Shown one piece after another: positions 1 through 9,892 of a DNA stretch of 64,000 nucleotides; position 1 is the first letter of the stretch, and each line of letters starts with the position of its first letter. Both the position numbers and the translations under genes were made by a program. Below the pieces are notes generated by a model. That model did no database searches. It was not told the origin of the DNA and worked only from the letters and a program-made list of their open reading frames with translations. The stretch is from Flavobacterium sp. UBA7680 (lineage in GTDB: Bacteria; Bacteroidota; Bacteroidia; Flavobacteriales; Flavobacteriaceae). The stretch spans positions 124,001 to 188,000 of the forward strand of contig NZ_DLHA01000054.1 of assembly GCF_002482975.1 (NCBI RefSeq), read 5' to 3'.

Positions 1-2168
1 TTAGAAATTAATTGTCCTAATTTATCATAGGTATTACTTGCAATTATTTCTTTTGTTTGATTGTTTATAGACTGGCTCTGTGTTAGTATGCGGCCAACGT
101 GATCGTATGAATAGGAATCTACAATAGTAATTAAAGCATCAATACCTTTTTTATGGGTGCTGGTTGTTTCTAAAACCTTGCCTCCAAAATCAAACTGCGT
201 TTTTACTGCAGCTATACTATTTAAAAAGTTATTTTTATTATAATTGTATACAGTCCTGCCCTTATTGTCATAATAATTTACAGTTGTTATCCAGTTACTG
301 GTTCCTAAAACTCGTACTTTAGAGCAAGTAGACAATCCTTTGGCATTAGAAATAGGAGTAATTCCATAGGCTGAAACTGATGTACCACCATCTAAATCAA
401 TACTACTATAATCGTCATAATAATTTATGGTAAATAAATCTATACCTGAATTAGGGAAAGCAGTATTTGAATAGTTTAAACTTGTTCCAAGAATGTTTAA
501 AACAGAAGCTTGTTTATTCTCAAATGTTGAAGAACTATTGTCTGCCAATGTCTGCACAGATATTCTGGTAACATCTGTAGCATTAACATATTCTCCAGTA
601 TAAGCAGGTCTGCTAAATGCATCATACTTTGTAAAAAGCCATTTTTTATCAGCTCTTAAATTTGCATCTTGTGTTAGTACAGGTCTGTCTAATTTGTCAT
701 ATACTATATATTCCCAATCTTTACCAGGTAGTTTTTTCTCAACAAGTCTGTTCTTTATATCGTATTTATATTGGTAGCATAAATTATTTAGAATTGTGAC
801 ATCTGCTACGATTCTATTACCTATACAATTGGTAGGAAGATTAACAGTAAATGTCGAAGAAAAACTTATTGATGGAGCTCCTGTAACACTAGTTAGTTTT
901 AATTTTCCATTTACAATACTGGCGTTATAATCTCCATTTGATATTAGCCCCAAATTCATATCTGGGAGGGTGCACGGAGTAGTTGGCAGATCTTGTGGAG
1001 TATTACTTAAAAACGAAGTATTGTAACCGCCGCTAAAAACAACCTTTAATACATTATTTACAATAGTTACATAGACTGAACCTGCGCCGCTTGTAGTTCC
1101 TGAAAAAACAGATTGATTAAAGGTCTTACTAAAATCATCAAAACCAAAGGTAGGTTGATTTGATGTAATTAATGTGTCTGTATCGACCAAAGGAGGAATG
1201 ACCGCTATTAAATTCCCATATTCGTCATATGCATAATAAGTATCATGATTGATGTTTGTTAAAATTCCATTTACTTTTGAGGTACCAAAAGTTCTTTTTA
1301 ACACTACATGCCCTTCTTTATCAGTGAATTCATGCGTTGTTTTGTTGTTTCCATCAGCAGGAACCCAGTTTTCATCTTTAATTATTTTTTTATTTAATAA
1401 ACCACTTGCATAATAAGGTGAAGCATAAAATTTAGAGTCAATAATTGATGTGCCAGTTTGAGAATTAACAAGGTATTGTTTTACTTCATTTTCCTGATTA
1501 GTTTGATATTCCAGTTTTATTTCATGCCCATTCCCTAAAGCCCAATCAATACCTGGTGCTCCTTGTTTTAATATTCGATTTAGTGGAGATTTTTCAAATT
1601 CTTTTTCTGAGAAAGGATTTGGTTTGGTACTATTGATGTCCGCAGTATAATTTGCTATATAGTAACTATTTGTATTTGCGATTGCAGTATTTCGATAGGA
1701 TGCCAAATTAACAGAAGTATCCATATACGGAAGAAATTCTTTTTTTTGTCTTCCTATAGAATCATAGGATATTGATGTTATAATATCCTGAATTGAAGGA
1801 GAAGCTTTAATACCAATGTTTTGCATAGGTCTGCCTAATCCATCAAAATAAGTTATGGTTTCTATTACCTCACTGTTTTTGCGAATGCTATCATTAGTAT
1901 TCATTGGTGCTTGAAATACTCTTGTAAAAACATAATTTTCATTACTTAATGAAATACTTCGATAAGCATCTGATTCTATTTTGGCAACAAAAGTACTCCC
2001 GGCTTTAATCCAGGTATTTGGTTTTAAAGTTATACTTTCTGATGCAGTGAGTGTTTCCGTGCCGGTAACAGTATAATTGTTATCTTTTACAATACTAATA
2101 GGAGTTTGAGCATTGCATTGGAATGCTATTAATAATATAAATAGAATGTATTTTGTTATATTCTTCAT
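1..2168 (-). CDS. DUF6443-type YD/RHS-repeat secreted protein, partial (component B of left module)
   Basis: Open reading frame from an ATG at 2168 that runs off the left edge (722 codons, no stop). The N-terminus is a signal peptide ending near CNAQ. It is followed by a stretch reading YFDGLGRPMQNIGIKASPS, typical of the Bacteroidota DUF6443 region, then repeated Y-D-x-x-G-R/N-x-x motifs (YDKLDRP, YDAFSRP, YDNKGR, YDHVGR, YDKLGQ). YD-repeat proteins build large hollow RHS-type shells around a C-terminal toxin. The RHS core and variable tip must lie outside the window. The start is 7 bases after the stop of the upstream partner at 2176, so the two are co-transcribed, as in the second module at 15375-24668. 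The family is clear; the toxin role is inferred. Confidence 0.8.
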   Translation of the reverse strand, partial: MKNITKYILFILLIAFQCNAQTPISIVKDNNYTVTGTETLTASESITLKPNTWIKAGSTFVAKIESDAYRSISLSNENYVFTRVFQAPMNTNDSIRKNSEVIETITYFDGLGRPMQNIGIKASPSIQDIITSISYDSIGRQKKEFLPYMDTSVNLASYRNTAIANTNSYYIANYTADINSTKPNPFSEKEFEKSPLNRILKQGAPGIDWALGNGHEIKLEYQTNQENEVKQYLVNSQTGTSIIDSKFYASPYYASGLLNKKIIKDENWVPADGNNKTTHEFTDKEGHVVLKRTFGTSKVNGILTNINHDTYYAYDEYGNLIAVIPPLVDTDTLITSNQPTFGFDDFSKTFNQSVFSGTTSGAGSVYVTIVNNVLKVVFSGGYNTSFLSNTPQDLPTTPCTLPDMNLGLISNGDYNASIVNGKLKLTSVTGAPSISFSSTFTVNLPTNCIGNRIVADVTILNNLCYQYKYDIKNRLVEKKLPGKDWEYIVYDKLDRPVLTQDANLRADKKWLFTKYDAFSRPAYTGEYVNATDVTRISVQTLADNSSSTFENKQASVLNILGTSLNYSNTAFPNSGIDLFTINYYDDYSSIDLDGGTSVSAYGITPISNAKGLSTCSKVRVLGTSNWITTVNYYDNKGRTVYNYNKNNFLNSIAAVKTQFDFGGKVLETTSTHKKGIDALITIVDSYSYDHVGRILTQSQSINNQTKEIIASNTYDKLGQLIS

Positions 2169-2175
2169 TTGAATA

Positions 2176-5100
2176 TTAGTTTTTATAGTGATATTGATTC
2201 TCAGAAATTAATTTGCCTTGAGCATCTTTAATAGAAATTAATTTTCCGAAATTGTCATAATTATAATTAATTTTGTCGCCTTTTGGGTCGGTGATAGTAC
2301 TCACCCCTACTAAAGGAATGTGCGTATAAGTTGTAATCATGCTGTTTGGCAATGAAGCATTATTTCGAAGATTATTTATTGCTGTCAAATTAGTTTCATT
2401 ATAAGTATTCAATATAATAGTAGTAATTCCTAATGCAGCGGCTACCTGAGCATAAGTAGCATTTTCTATTTTTGCTATGGGAACGGTTTTATTGTATCCC
2501 CAGATAAAGACAGTGTAAATAGCATTTTTAGAGTGAAATTCTACCAAATTACCGGTTGTATCATAGCTATCATAAAAGACTGATTTTTGATTTAGTGAAT
2601 TTCCAAAAGGAGAGACGCCTATTTCTTTAGGAACAGTTATACCTGATACTTCAGCGTATGAATAGTTTACAGTTTCTTTAATTTTGCCGTTAGTACTAAC
2701 AGTTGTGAAACCTGGAAGATTAAAAATATTTTTAGTAAAATCGGTGGCATAAATATTTTGCTCTTTATAAAATTCTCCCGCCTTATTAGATTTTATTGTC
2801 TTTGAGATTAAACGATAAGCATTATACTCATAATCGGTAGTGGTTTTTATAGTATCTGTTACGAAATAATTACTTTCAATTTGTTTTTTCAACAAAGTTT
2901 GTTTACCAAATAGAGGATAAAAACTTACCTGATAACGATCTAAGCTTGTTATGCTTCCATCTGACATATATTGAAAGAAAGTTCCATAATAACTTACTTT
3001 GGCCCCATAATCAACTGTACTTCTAAATTTATAATATTCAAAATTTGTTTCTTTAACTTTTGTGCTCTGTGAGTTGAAAACAGACTCATTTAAAACGCTG
3101 CCATTGTCAATATCATCATTACTGAAGCTGTAATTGTTCATCGTTTTAACATTATCAAGATAAACCACGTTTTCTGCTCTATTTTGAAATGCCTTTTTAA
3201 TAAAACCATTATTTACATTGCTAAACTCAGTTATTTTAACTGTGCCATAACCAACATAATTAGATATTCCATTTGGGGATACATTAAAATAATTATTTGA
3301 AGATAAACGGTCTACTTTAACAGAATATAAATATCCTGTAGAACTTGGATGACTTGCTGTATTGCCATAAGAATTAGTCCTCGCAGTCAAAAGAGGGAGC
3401 ATGGTTTTTCCTTCAAAATATTCATAAGTTTTTGCACTAGAAAAAGAGTTGTTTGAATCAAAATTTGTAATTTTTTTTATTCTTAATCCATTTCCTTTTG
3501 TTTTTACTTGAGAATCGTCTTGTATTGAATAAAATAAATTATTAGCCTCATTTAATTCGTACTCAAAAATAGTATAGCCTTTGGTAGGATATGTTATTCT
3601 TTCTAATATTGAGGCCTTTGCAAATGTCTCATTAGCGTTTAAATTATTTCCATTATCTCCTATAAAACTATAATATTTAAAATGAGTTGGATTTGGTATA
3701 ATAGATGTATTCTGACTGCTTCCGTTGTAGTAGCCCCAGTAGTCTATCGCAAACGAATTTTTTTGTGGTAAATTTTGATTGTTATATGTAAAATCATATT
3801 GTTGATCATTGATTATAACTGAATTGAGTTTTAGCCTGTAAATGTTTGTATTTGGATTGACATTGGCCTGATATTCTGTAAAAACATTTGTTGATGTTAC
3901 AGCATTAAAATAAGAATATGCAAATTTGACACTTTGGATTTTGCGATTATTCGGATTATTTAATACTATAGAATCTAATTTTTTAGATATGGGATGATCA
4001 GTTCTATTGGAATAATAAAAATTTAATTTTCCTTCGTTAGATGTTATCGAACTTATTAGTTTAACATTTTGTTTTGAGAGATTATAAAATGTTTTGAGAT
4101 ATTCCCCATTGCTTCCTTCAGCAGGAATAAAAACGTAATCTGGATAAGAAGTTTGTGACTGTCCAAAATAATCTAATGTGACTTTATTGAACGGTCGGTA
4201 GGAAGTATGTACTTTTGAATCTACTTTTGATTTTGTAAATTCCTGGGAATAAGAAGGATTATTACTAACATTAGCAATATTTATATAATCAATAACTGTT
4301 TCCTTTTTATTTGGCTCAATAATTTTAGTTAATTTCCAGGATCTTGAATCTACAGGTTTTTCAATGGAAGGAACTGAGCTTTCATTTTTTATATTTTCTA
4401 GCGCATTGAATTCGTATATGGTTCCTGTTGGAGCAGTAATAATAATTTTAATTTCATCTTTACTGACATACGTAAGTGATATTAGGTATCCAACTTTATT
4501 TAAAACTTTAAATGATAAAGCATTAGAAGTTGTAGAAAAATCATTTATAAATGTTAATGAATGGCCTAAAAAATTGGCTGTAAAAACATCAGGTTCAGAA
4601 TCAAAATTTCCATTTTTAATAACATCATTTGTTGGGGTAAATATTCCATTACTAATAGTATATCCTTCATAAGTTAACTTATTTCCAATCATGATAGGTA
4701 TCTCTGAAAGCTTAGGATAAGGAGTCCCATCAGGATCACATCCTTGAAATTGATTGTACCTAAAAGAACATGAATACGGATAATCTGAAGGGTAAACATA
4801 TCCTTGAAAATCAGGTCTCTGTTTAAAGTATTGAAAATAAAATGGCTGCAGGTCATCAATATCATTAATACTCTGTACAATTGTTCCTAGATTCATATCC
4901 CAACCAAGACCAACAATTCCAGGTTCGTCATTAACTCTATTTCCACTCGTTGCGGTATAAGTTAAATTAAGAGGTATCTGAGAGAGTTGCACTAATGGAA
5001 TACTTATACTGGCTGATCCATTGTATTCATTTAGTCCTATTTCCTGAAATTTAAATAAGGATGCCGCACTAGGTGTTAAAGGTGCATTTGGCATATATTT

Positions 5101-5193
5101 TTTTTGAATTTCTGCACCAGTTACAGTTTGCGCTGAAATATTTATGGTAGTAATAAATACTAAAGCACAAAAGATTTTAATTTTTAGAGACAT
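2176..5193 (-). CDS. Large secreted RHS/SpvB-like partner protein (component A of left module)
   Basis: 1005 residues with a signal peptide (KIFCALVFITTINISAQ). An N-terminal block, PLTPSAASLFKFQEIGLNEY through GLGWDMNLG, resembles the start of SpvB/TcB-like and Bacteroidota RHS-associated proteins. It ends with a few YD-like repeats (NYNYDNFGKLISIKDAQGK) but has no RHS core. The gene precedes the DUF6443 gene by 7 bases. The same order (GLGWNVNPG protein, then DUF6443/RHS protein) occurs at 24668-15375, so these are probably obligate partners, loosely like the B and C halves of Tc-toxin cocoons. Secretion to the cell surface is inferred from the signal peptide. The exact function is unknown. 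Confidence 0.75.
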   Translation of the reverse strand: MSLKIKIFCALVFITTINISAQTVTGAEIQKKYMPNAPLTPSAASLFKFQEIGLNEYNGSASISIPLVQLSQIPLNLTYTATSGNRVNDEPGIVGLGWDMNLGTIVQSINDIDDLQPFYFQYFKQRPDFQGYVYPSDYPYSCSFRYNQFQGCDPDGTPYPKLSEIPIMIGNKLTYEGYTISNGIFTPTNDVIKNGNFDSEPDVFTANFLGHSLTFINDFSTTSNALSFKVLNKVGYLISLTYVSKDEIKIIITAPTGTIYEFNALENIKNESSVPSIEKPVDSRSWKLTKIIEPNKKETVIDYINIANVSNNPSYSQEFTKSKVDSKVHTSYRPFNKVTLDYFGQSQTSYPDYVFIPAEGSNGEYLKTFYNLSKQNVKLISSITSNEGKLNFYYSNRTDHPISKKLDSIVLNNPNNRKIQSVKFAYSYFNAVTSTNVFTEYQANVNPNTNIYRLKLNSVIINDQQYDFTYNNQNLPQKNSFAIDYWGYYNGSSQNTSIIPNPTHFKYYSFIGDNGNNLNANETFAKASILERITYPTKGYTIFEYELNEANNLFYSIQDDSQVKTKGNGLRIKKITNFDSNNSFSSAKTYEYFEGKTMLPLLTARTNSYGNTASHPSSTGYLYSVKVDRLSSNNYFNVSPNGISNYVGYGTVKITEFSNVNNGFIKKAFQNRAENVVYLDNVKTMNNYSFSNDDIDNGSVLNESVFNSQSTKVKETNFEYYKFRSTVDYGAKVSYYGTFFQYMSDGSITSLDRYQVSFYPLFGKQTLLKKQIESNYFVTDTIKTTTDYEYNAYRLISKTIKSNKAGEFYKEQNIYATDFTKNIFNLPGFTTVSTNGKIKETVNYSYAEVSGITVPKEIGVSPFGNSLNQKSVFYDSYDTTGNLVEFHSKNAIYTVFIWGYNKTVPIAKIENATYAQVAAALGITTIILNTYNETNLTAINNLRNNASLPNSMITTYTHIPLVGVSTITDPKGDKINYNYDNFGKLISIKDAQGKLISENQYHYKN

Positions 5194-5327
5194 GGTAATT
5201 TGGTAATTTGCTGATTATCCGTTTGTTGTTTGAATTTAATTTTAGTCTAAATTCGGGAGCAATAATAAAGTATTTTTCTTATCTTTTTGTGAAATTATTA
5301 ACAAATTATTTCTCATTATCAACATCC

Positions 5328-5356
5328 TTGTTTTCTCAATAAAAAAGATATATTTG
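5328..5356 (+). promoter_or_regulatory. Bacteroidota-type promoter for the secretion operon
   Basis: TTG at 5328-5330, an 18-base spacer, then TATATTTG at 5349-5356, a perfect TAnnTTTG -7 box. Transcription would start around 5361, giving a leader of about 20 bases before the GTG start at 5380. It lies in the divergent region between the RHS gene (minus) and the pseudopilin gene (plus). Confidence 0.6.
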
Positions 5357-5379
5357 TAAAAATTTATTACACTTTTGTT

Positions 5380-5790
5380 GTGAAGAAAAATCTACTTAAA
5401 AAACTGCCGTCATTCAATCTACAGGAAATGTTGATTGTTCTTGCTATCATAGGAATTTTGCTTTTAATCGCTTTACCTAACTTGATGCCTTTGATTACAA
5501 AAGCAAAAAGTGTAGAGGCACAAGTACAGCTTAAAGCAATATACAATGCAGAGAAACAGTACTACTTTATGTACTCAAAATACAGCCCTAATTTTACAGA
5601 AATAGACTTTGAAGCGCCAAAAACGACAAAAGAAAGCGGAAGTGCTAATTATGTTTATGAAATAGTACAATCTACCAATAATGAGTTTAAAGTAAAAGCT
5701 ACAGCAATTACTGATTTTAATGGAAATGGGGTTTTTAATGTTTGGGAAATTGATCAGAATGGTGTTCCAAAACAAATCATAAATGATTAA
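5380..5790 (+). CDS. Type IV pilin/type II pseudopilin-like protein
   Basis: 136 residues starting with GTG (no in-frame ATG nearby). The short basic leader KKNLLKKLPS is followed by a class III processing motif, S|FNLQEMLIVLAIIGILLL. Glu at position +5 of the mature protein (E16) and the long hydrophobic helix are intact. The -1 residue is Ser (S11) rather than the usual Gly. The C-terminal part has the look of a small GspG/PilE globular domain (NGNGVFNVWEIDQNG). Its TAA overlaps by one base the ATG of the adjacent prepilin peptidase. It is the only pseudopilin in the operon, so it probably forms the main short pilus. Confidence 0.8.
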   Translation: MKKNLLKKLPSFNLQEMLIVLAIIGILLLIALPNLMPLITKAKSVEAQVQLKAIYNAEKQYYFMYSKYSPNFTEIDFEAPKTTKESGSANYVYEIVQSTNNEFKVKATAITDFNGNGVFNVWEIDQNGVPKQIIND

Positions 5791-6266
5791 TGTGGTATTT
5801 AAAATTAATTTTACTTCTTGTATTTGCTCTCGTATTATATCAGGATTTTAAAAGCCGTTTAGTTTATTGGTTTTTATACCCAATTATTGGGATTCTGGCT
5901 TTTGCAATTCAATTACATAATCTGCCTTTGTCAATTGCATTGACCAATTTGGGAGGTAATTTAATATTTGTAATTTTGATTTTGGCAGTTAGTATGATAT
6001 ATGTCAGGTTTAGAAAGTTAGATTTTAAAAATACAATCGGGATAGGAGATATCCTGTTTTTTCTTTTTATAACAGGTACATTTTCAATCGTTTCTTTTTT
6101 GGTTTTATTTGTCTTTTCCCTTTTATTTTCCTTGATTTTGCATTTAGTTTTAAGTAACAAAAAAGAGCAGTCTACAGTTCCGTTAGCGGGTTATATGTCA
6201 CTTTTTTTTGGTGTTGTTTATGCCATTTCTTTTTTTGGTAATGATACATTTTTATACGCTTATTAA
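5790..6266 (+). CDS. Prepilin peptidase-like protein (A24 aspartic peptidase)
   Basis: 158 residues with several hydrophobic helices. Both catalytic aspartates of the GspO/PilD/TadV family are visible: D19 in YQDFKSR and D87 in GIGD (84-87). It lacks the N-terminal methyltransferase domain and Zn cysteines of full-length PilD, so it is a minimal TadV-like version. It overlaps the pseudopilin gene by one base and is flush with the ATPase gene, so it should process the upstream pseudopilin at the inner membrane. Confidence 0.8.
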   Translation: MWYLKLILLLVFALVLYQDFKSRLVYWFLYPIIGILAFAIQLHNLPLSIALTNLGGNLIFVILILAVSMIYVRFRKLDFKNTIGIGDILFFLFITGTFSIVSFLVLFVFSLLFSLILHLVLSNKKEQSTVPLAGYMSLFFGVVYAISFFGNDTFLYAY

Positions 6267-7667
6267 ATGGAAAATTTTGATATTTCAATAGAATTCCAGC
6301 AACTTGTAAAAGCAGAACAGGCTTATTATTACCGAATTGTTCCAGTCGGAAAAAGTGGGCAGGTCGTATTATTAAAAACAGATAATTCTGATATAGCAGG
6401 CTTACAGAATGAATTAAGCATTCTCCTTAGTTTTCCTGTTCAGTTAGAAACAGATTCTACAGAAAATATAAACCGTTATTTAAGTACCAATTATCGGAAA
6501 ACGTCTAATAACGTTTCTAAGATTCATTACACTTCTGATTTTTTAGAAAAAATTGTATTAAATGCTAAAGAAATAGGAAGCAGTGATATTCATTTTGAAC
6601 CTTATGAAAAAAATGCAAGAGTTCGTTTTCGTTTAGATGGAAAGTTAAAAGAACAATTTCATATTTCAGTAGAAGAATACCCTATTATTGTAAACAAAAT
6701 AAAGATTCGTGCTCAGCTTGATATATCAGAAAAAAGGTTACCACAAGATGGACGTATAACAATGGTTACAGATTATCAGGATTTTGACGTTCGTGTTTCT
6801 GTTTTACCAACGCTGCATGGGGAAAAAGTAGTACTTCGTATTTTAAGTAAAGACACCAGTCATATTGATATTAATTCTTTGGGTTTTACCGAAAAAGAAT
6901 TAGCATCTTATTTAGAAAATATAAAACGTCCAAATGGTATTGTTCTTATTTCGGGGCCAACAGGTTCAGGAAAAACAACTACCTTATATGCTACCTTAAA
7001 AAGATTAAATGTCCCGAATACTAATATTTTAACGGTTGAAGATCCGATAGAATATACGCTGGAAGGAATTAACCAAGTTCAGTTAAAAGAAAATATTGGG
7101 CTTGATTTTGCCGCGACTTTAAGAACGTTTTTAAGACAGGATCCAGATATTATTATGGTGGGGGAGATTCGTGATGTGAATACAGCAAATATGGCAATTC
7201 GCGCTGCATTAACAGGGCATCTTGTTTTATCAACTATACATACAAATTCGGCATGGGCAACTGTATCGAGATTGATTGATATGGGAGTTCCATCATTTCT
7301 AATTGCAAGTACACTTAATATTAGTGTTGCACAACGTTTAGTACGTAAATTGTGTAAGTCTTGTAAAACGGAACAGCCAATTACTGAAGAAATTTTCCCA
7401 ACAGGTTTTGATGTTCCAAAAGACTTAAAGTCACATCATGTTGCTGTTGGATGTGAGCATTGTTATCATACAGGTTATTCAGGAAGGAAAGCGATTTATG
7501 AAATTCTGCCAATTGGGTCAGAATTATCCAATTTAATTAAAAACAACCAACTGGATATCAATGATTATTTAGAAGAAAAAGACATTTTTACACTAAAGCG
7601 TAATGCATTGTTATTAATAAAAGAGGGAATCACTTCTGTCGATGAAGTTTTTTCATTACTCTTGTAA
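6267..7667 (+). CDS. GspE/PilB-family secretion ATPase
   Basis: 466 residues. Walker A GPTGSGKTT begins at residue 230. An Asp-box region (VEDPIEY), Walker B-like DIIMVGEIRD near 292, and a His-box region (GHLVLSTIHTN) follow. The zinc tetracysteine motif is present as CKSC (near 362) and CEHC (near 395). The N-terminal N1E region is short. This is the hexameric cytoplasmic ATPase that powers pseudopilus or pilus assembly. The ATG directly follows the peptidase stop codon. A start only 39 bases upstream of the secretin gene indicates one operon. Confidence 0.92.
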   Translation: MENFDISIEFQQLVKAEQAYYYRIVPVGKSGQVVLLKTDNSDIAGLQNELSILLSFPVQLETDSTENINRYLSTNYRKTSNNVSKIHYTSDFLEKIVLNAKEIGSSDIHFEPYEKNARVRFRLDGKLKEQFHISVEEYPIIVNKIKIRAQLDISEKRLPQDGRITMVTDYQDFDVRVSVLPTLHGEKVVLRILSKDTSHIDINSLGFTEKELASYLENIKRPNGIVLISGPTGSGKTTTLYATLKRLNVPNTNILTVEDPIEYTLEGINQVQLKENIGLDFAATLRTFLRQDPDIIMVGEIRDVNTANMAIRAALTGHLVLSTIHTNSAWATVSRLIDMGVPSFLIASTLNISVAQRLVRKLCKSCKTEQPITEEIFPTGFDVPKDLKSHHVAVGCEHCYHTGYSGRKAIYEILPIGSELSNLIKNNQLDINDYLEEKDIFTLKRNALLLIKEGITSVDEVFSLLL

Positions 7668-7705
7668 ATTAAAATATATAAAAGTCCTACAATTGACATA
7701 AATTC

Positions 7706-9892
7706 ATGAAAAAAATAATTACTCTATTTTTACTGATTCTTTTCCAGATTTCATATTCACAGGATAATCGGATTTTACAGCTTAAAAATAATATAGAATC
7801 CATTTCTGCCGATGCTCCGGGACTTAATGAAAAAGTTAATGTAAATATTAAAGAAGCTTCTTTGTCAAGTTTCTTATTGGCTGTTTCTCAAATTCACAAA
7901 CTTAATTTTAGCGTAGCAACAAATCTAAACCAGATTAATATTGTAAATAATTTTTCGGATGTTACAGTAGGTGATCTACTTATATTTTTATGTAAAGAAT
8001 ATAATCTTACTATTGATTTTACTGGAAATATTTTGGCCATAAAATCATATGAAAAACCAGTTGAAATTCAAAAGATAAAAGAGATTGATGTTACCCATGA
8101 TTATGCAAATAATTTACTTTCTCTAAATCTGAAAGATGATAAACTATATGACGTTTTCAGAAAAATAATGGATGTAAGTGGTAAAAATTTGGTTTTTGCA
8201 CCTGGATTAGAAAATCAACCTCTAACTGCTTATATAAAAAGTGTGCCTTTTGATGCAGCACTAAACAAATTGGCTTATGCTAATAATTTAAGTGTAACGA
8301 AATCAAGAGACAACTTTTATATTTTTGATAAATTAGATGGAAATTTTGTTGTTGAAGGGACAGGAAATCAAAATGGAGAACTAAGACAAAACAAACCTCA
8401 ACGTCCAAGAAAATCTAATTTTTTCTTTACTGTAATTGATCCTGATAAAAAACTGTTAAACGTAGATTTTGAAAACACTCCAATTTCAAGTATAGTGTAT
8501 GATATAGGTCACGAACTTGATATTGATATGTTTATATCAAGTCCTTTAGAAAATGCAGGTAACGGAACAGTGAAAGCCAAAAACATCACTTTTGACGAAC
8601 TTTTAGCAAAATTGTTTGAAGTAAAAACAGATAGTTATCCAGCACAAAATAATAATTCACAGCAGTTTAATACTAATAACTCAGTTGGGTCTATGGCATC
8701 TTCCGGAGGCAGTTATACTTTTAAAAGAAGTGGCTCTGTGTATTATTTTGGAACAAAAGATCAATTAGTGGTGCGAAATATTAAATCTATTCCGCTAATG
8801 CACCGTTCTATTGAACTTTTAAGTGATCCATCAAAAGAAGGTCGAAGCGCCGGAAGATTAAATAACACGAACAGTTATTCAAATTATAATTCTTATGATA
8901 GTAATAGCAATAGATCAACATCTAATTCTAACTACTCTAACCCAAATAGTAATTATAATAACAGCAGTAATTCTTCGTCTTCAAGCAGCAGCAGTGGCCC
9001 TTCTGAATCTATTTTGACTATAATACCTGATGAAATAAAAAAAGATTTGGATATTAAAATTGACAAAGAGTTGAATAGCTTTTTAGTTAATGGACCTGCG
9101 GCAAACATCGAACGATTTGAATCTTTTATAAATTATATTGACAAAGCTGTTCCTGTAATTTTAATAGAAGTAATGTTGTTAGAAGTTAACAGAAGTGCAA
9201 CAGTAGAGACAGGTATTCAAGCAGGAATTGGAGATAAACCTGTTACTACAAAAGGAACTGTTTTTCCAAATGCTGATATTAATTTAGGAGCTTCAACAAT
9301 AAATAAAATTATTGATGGTTTTAACGGATTTGGTTCTTTAAATATCGGACAAGTAGTTCCTAATTTTTATTTAAGTTTAAAGGCAATGGAAACAAACGGA
9401 AACTTAAAAGTACGTTCGTCTCCAAGATTATCTACCTTAAATGGTCATAAAGCTTATCTATCTATTGGTGAAACAACCTATTATGTTGTTACCAACCAGA
9501 ATTATTATGGTTCACAAATTCCGCAGGCTTCGGAAGTTAAAAACTATCAGCCTATCGATGCTGAATTGTCGGTAAGTATTATGCCTTTGGTTTCTGGTAA
9601 TGGACAGATTACAATGGATATTAAAGTAATTCAATCGAGTTTTAATGGTCAAAAAGTAGATAAAGATGCTCCTCCGGGAATTAATTCCAGAGAGTTTACT
9701 TCAATTATTAGAGTTAAAGACCAAGACATTATAGTATTAGGCGGACTTGAAGAATCTGTAAAAAATGATTCAGGAACAGGAGTGCCTTTATTATCGAGAA
9801 TTCCAATCCTAAAATGGTTATTTAGTTCGAGAAAACGAGAAGATTCAAAGAAAAAATTAAGCGTATTGATTAAACCTACAGTTATTTACTAA
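7706..9892 (+). CDS. Secretin (GspD/PilQ family outer-membrane channel)
   Basis: 728 residues with a signal peptide (LFLLILFQISYSQ). Periplasmic N/STN-like domains span roughly 40-380: the segments around VNIKEASLSSFLLAVSQIHKLNFSV and LNLKDDKLYDVFRKIMDVSG have the repeated N0/N1 look. A Ser/Asn-rich low-complexity linker covers about 386-432. The secretin domain follows, with LKVRSSPRLSTLNGHKA and the end signature IIVLGGLEE...VPLLSRIPILKWLF. It forms the outer-membrane gate of the system. The stop overlaps the next start (TAATG). Confidence 0.9.
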   Translation: MKKIITLFLLILFQISYSQDNRILQLKNNIESISADAPGLNEKVNVNIKEASLSSFLLAVSQIHKLNFSVATNLNQINIVNNFSDVTVGDLLIFLCKEYNLTIDFTGNILAIKSYEKPVEIQKIKEIDVTHDYANNLLSLNLKDDKLYDVFRKIMDVSGKNLVFAPGLENQPLTAYIKSVPFDAALNKLAYANNLSVTKSRDNFYIFDKLDGNFVVEGTGNQNGELRQNKPQRPRKSNFFFTVIDPDKKLLNVDFENTPISSIVYDIGHELDIDMFISSPLENAGNGTVKAKNITFDELLAKLFEVKTDSYPAQNNNSQQFNTNNSVGSMASSGGSYTFKRSGSVYYFGTKDQLVVRNIKSIPLMHRSIELLSDPSKEGRSAGRLNNTNSYSNYNSYDSNSNRSTSNSNYSNPNSNYNNSSNSSSSSSSSGPSESILTIIPDEIKKDLDIKIDKELNSFLVNGPAANIERFESFINYIDKAVPVILIEVMLLEVNRSATVETGIQAGIGDKPVTTKGTVFPNADINLGASTINKIIDGFNGFGSLNIGQVVPNFYLSLKAMETNGNLKVRSSPRLSTLNGHKAYLSIGETTYYVVTNQNYYGSQIPQASEVKNYQPIDAELSVSIMPLVSGNGQITMDIKVIQSSFNGQKVDKDAPPGINSREFTSIIRVKDQDIIVLGGLEESVKNDSGTGVPLLSRIPILKWLFSSRKREDSKKKLSVLIKPTVIY

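Noticed and set aside
4364..4672. Plus-strand frame inside the left RHS gene
   Set aside because: It is antisense to a well-supported 1005-residue gene, has no family resemblance and no promoter.
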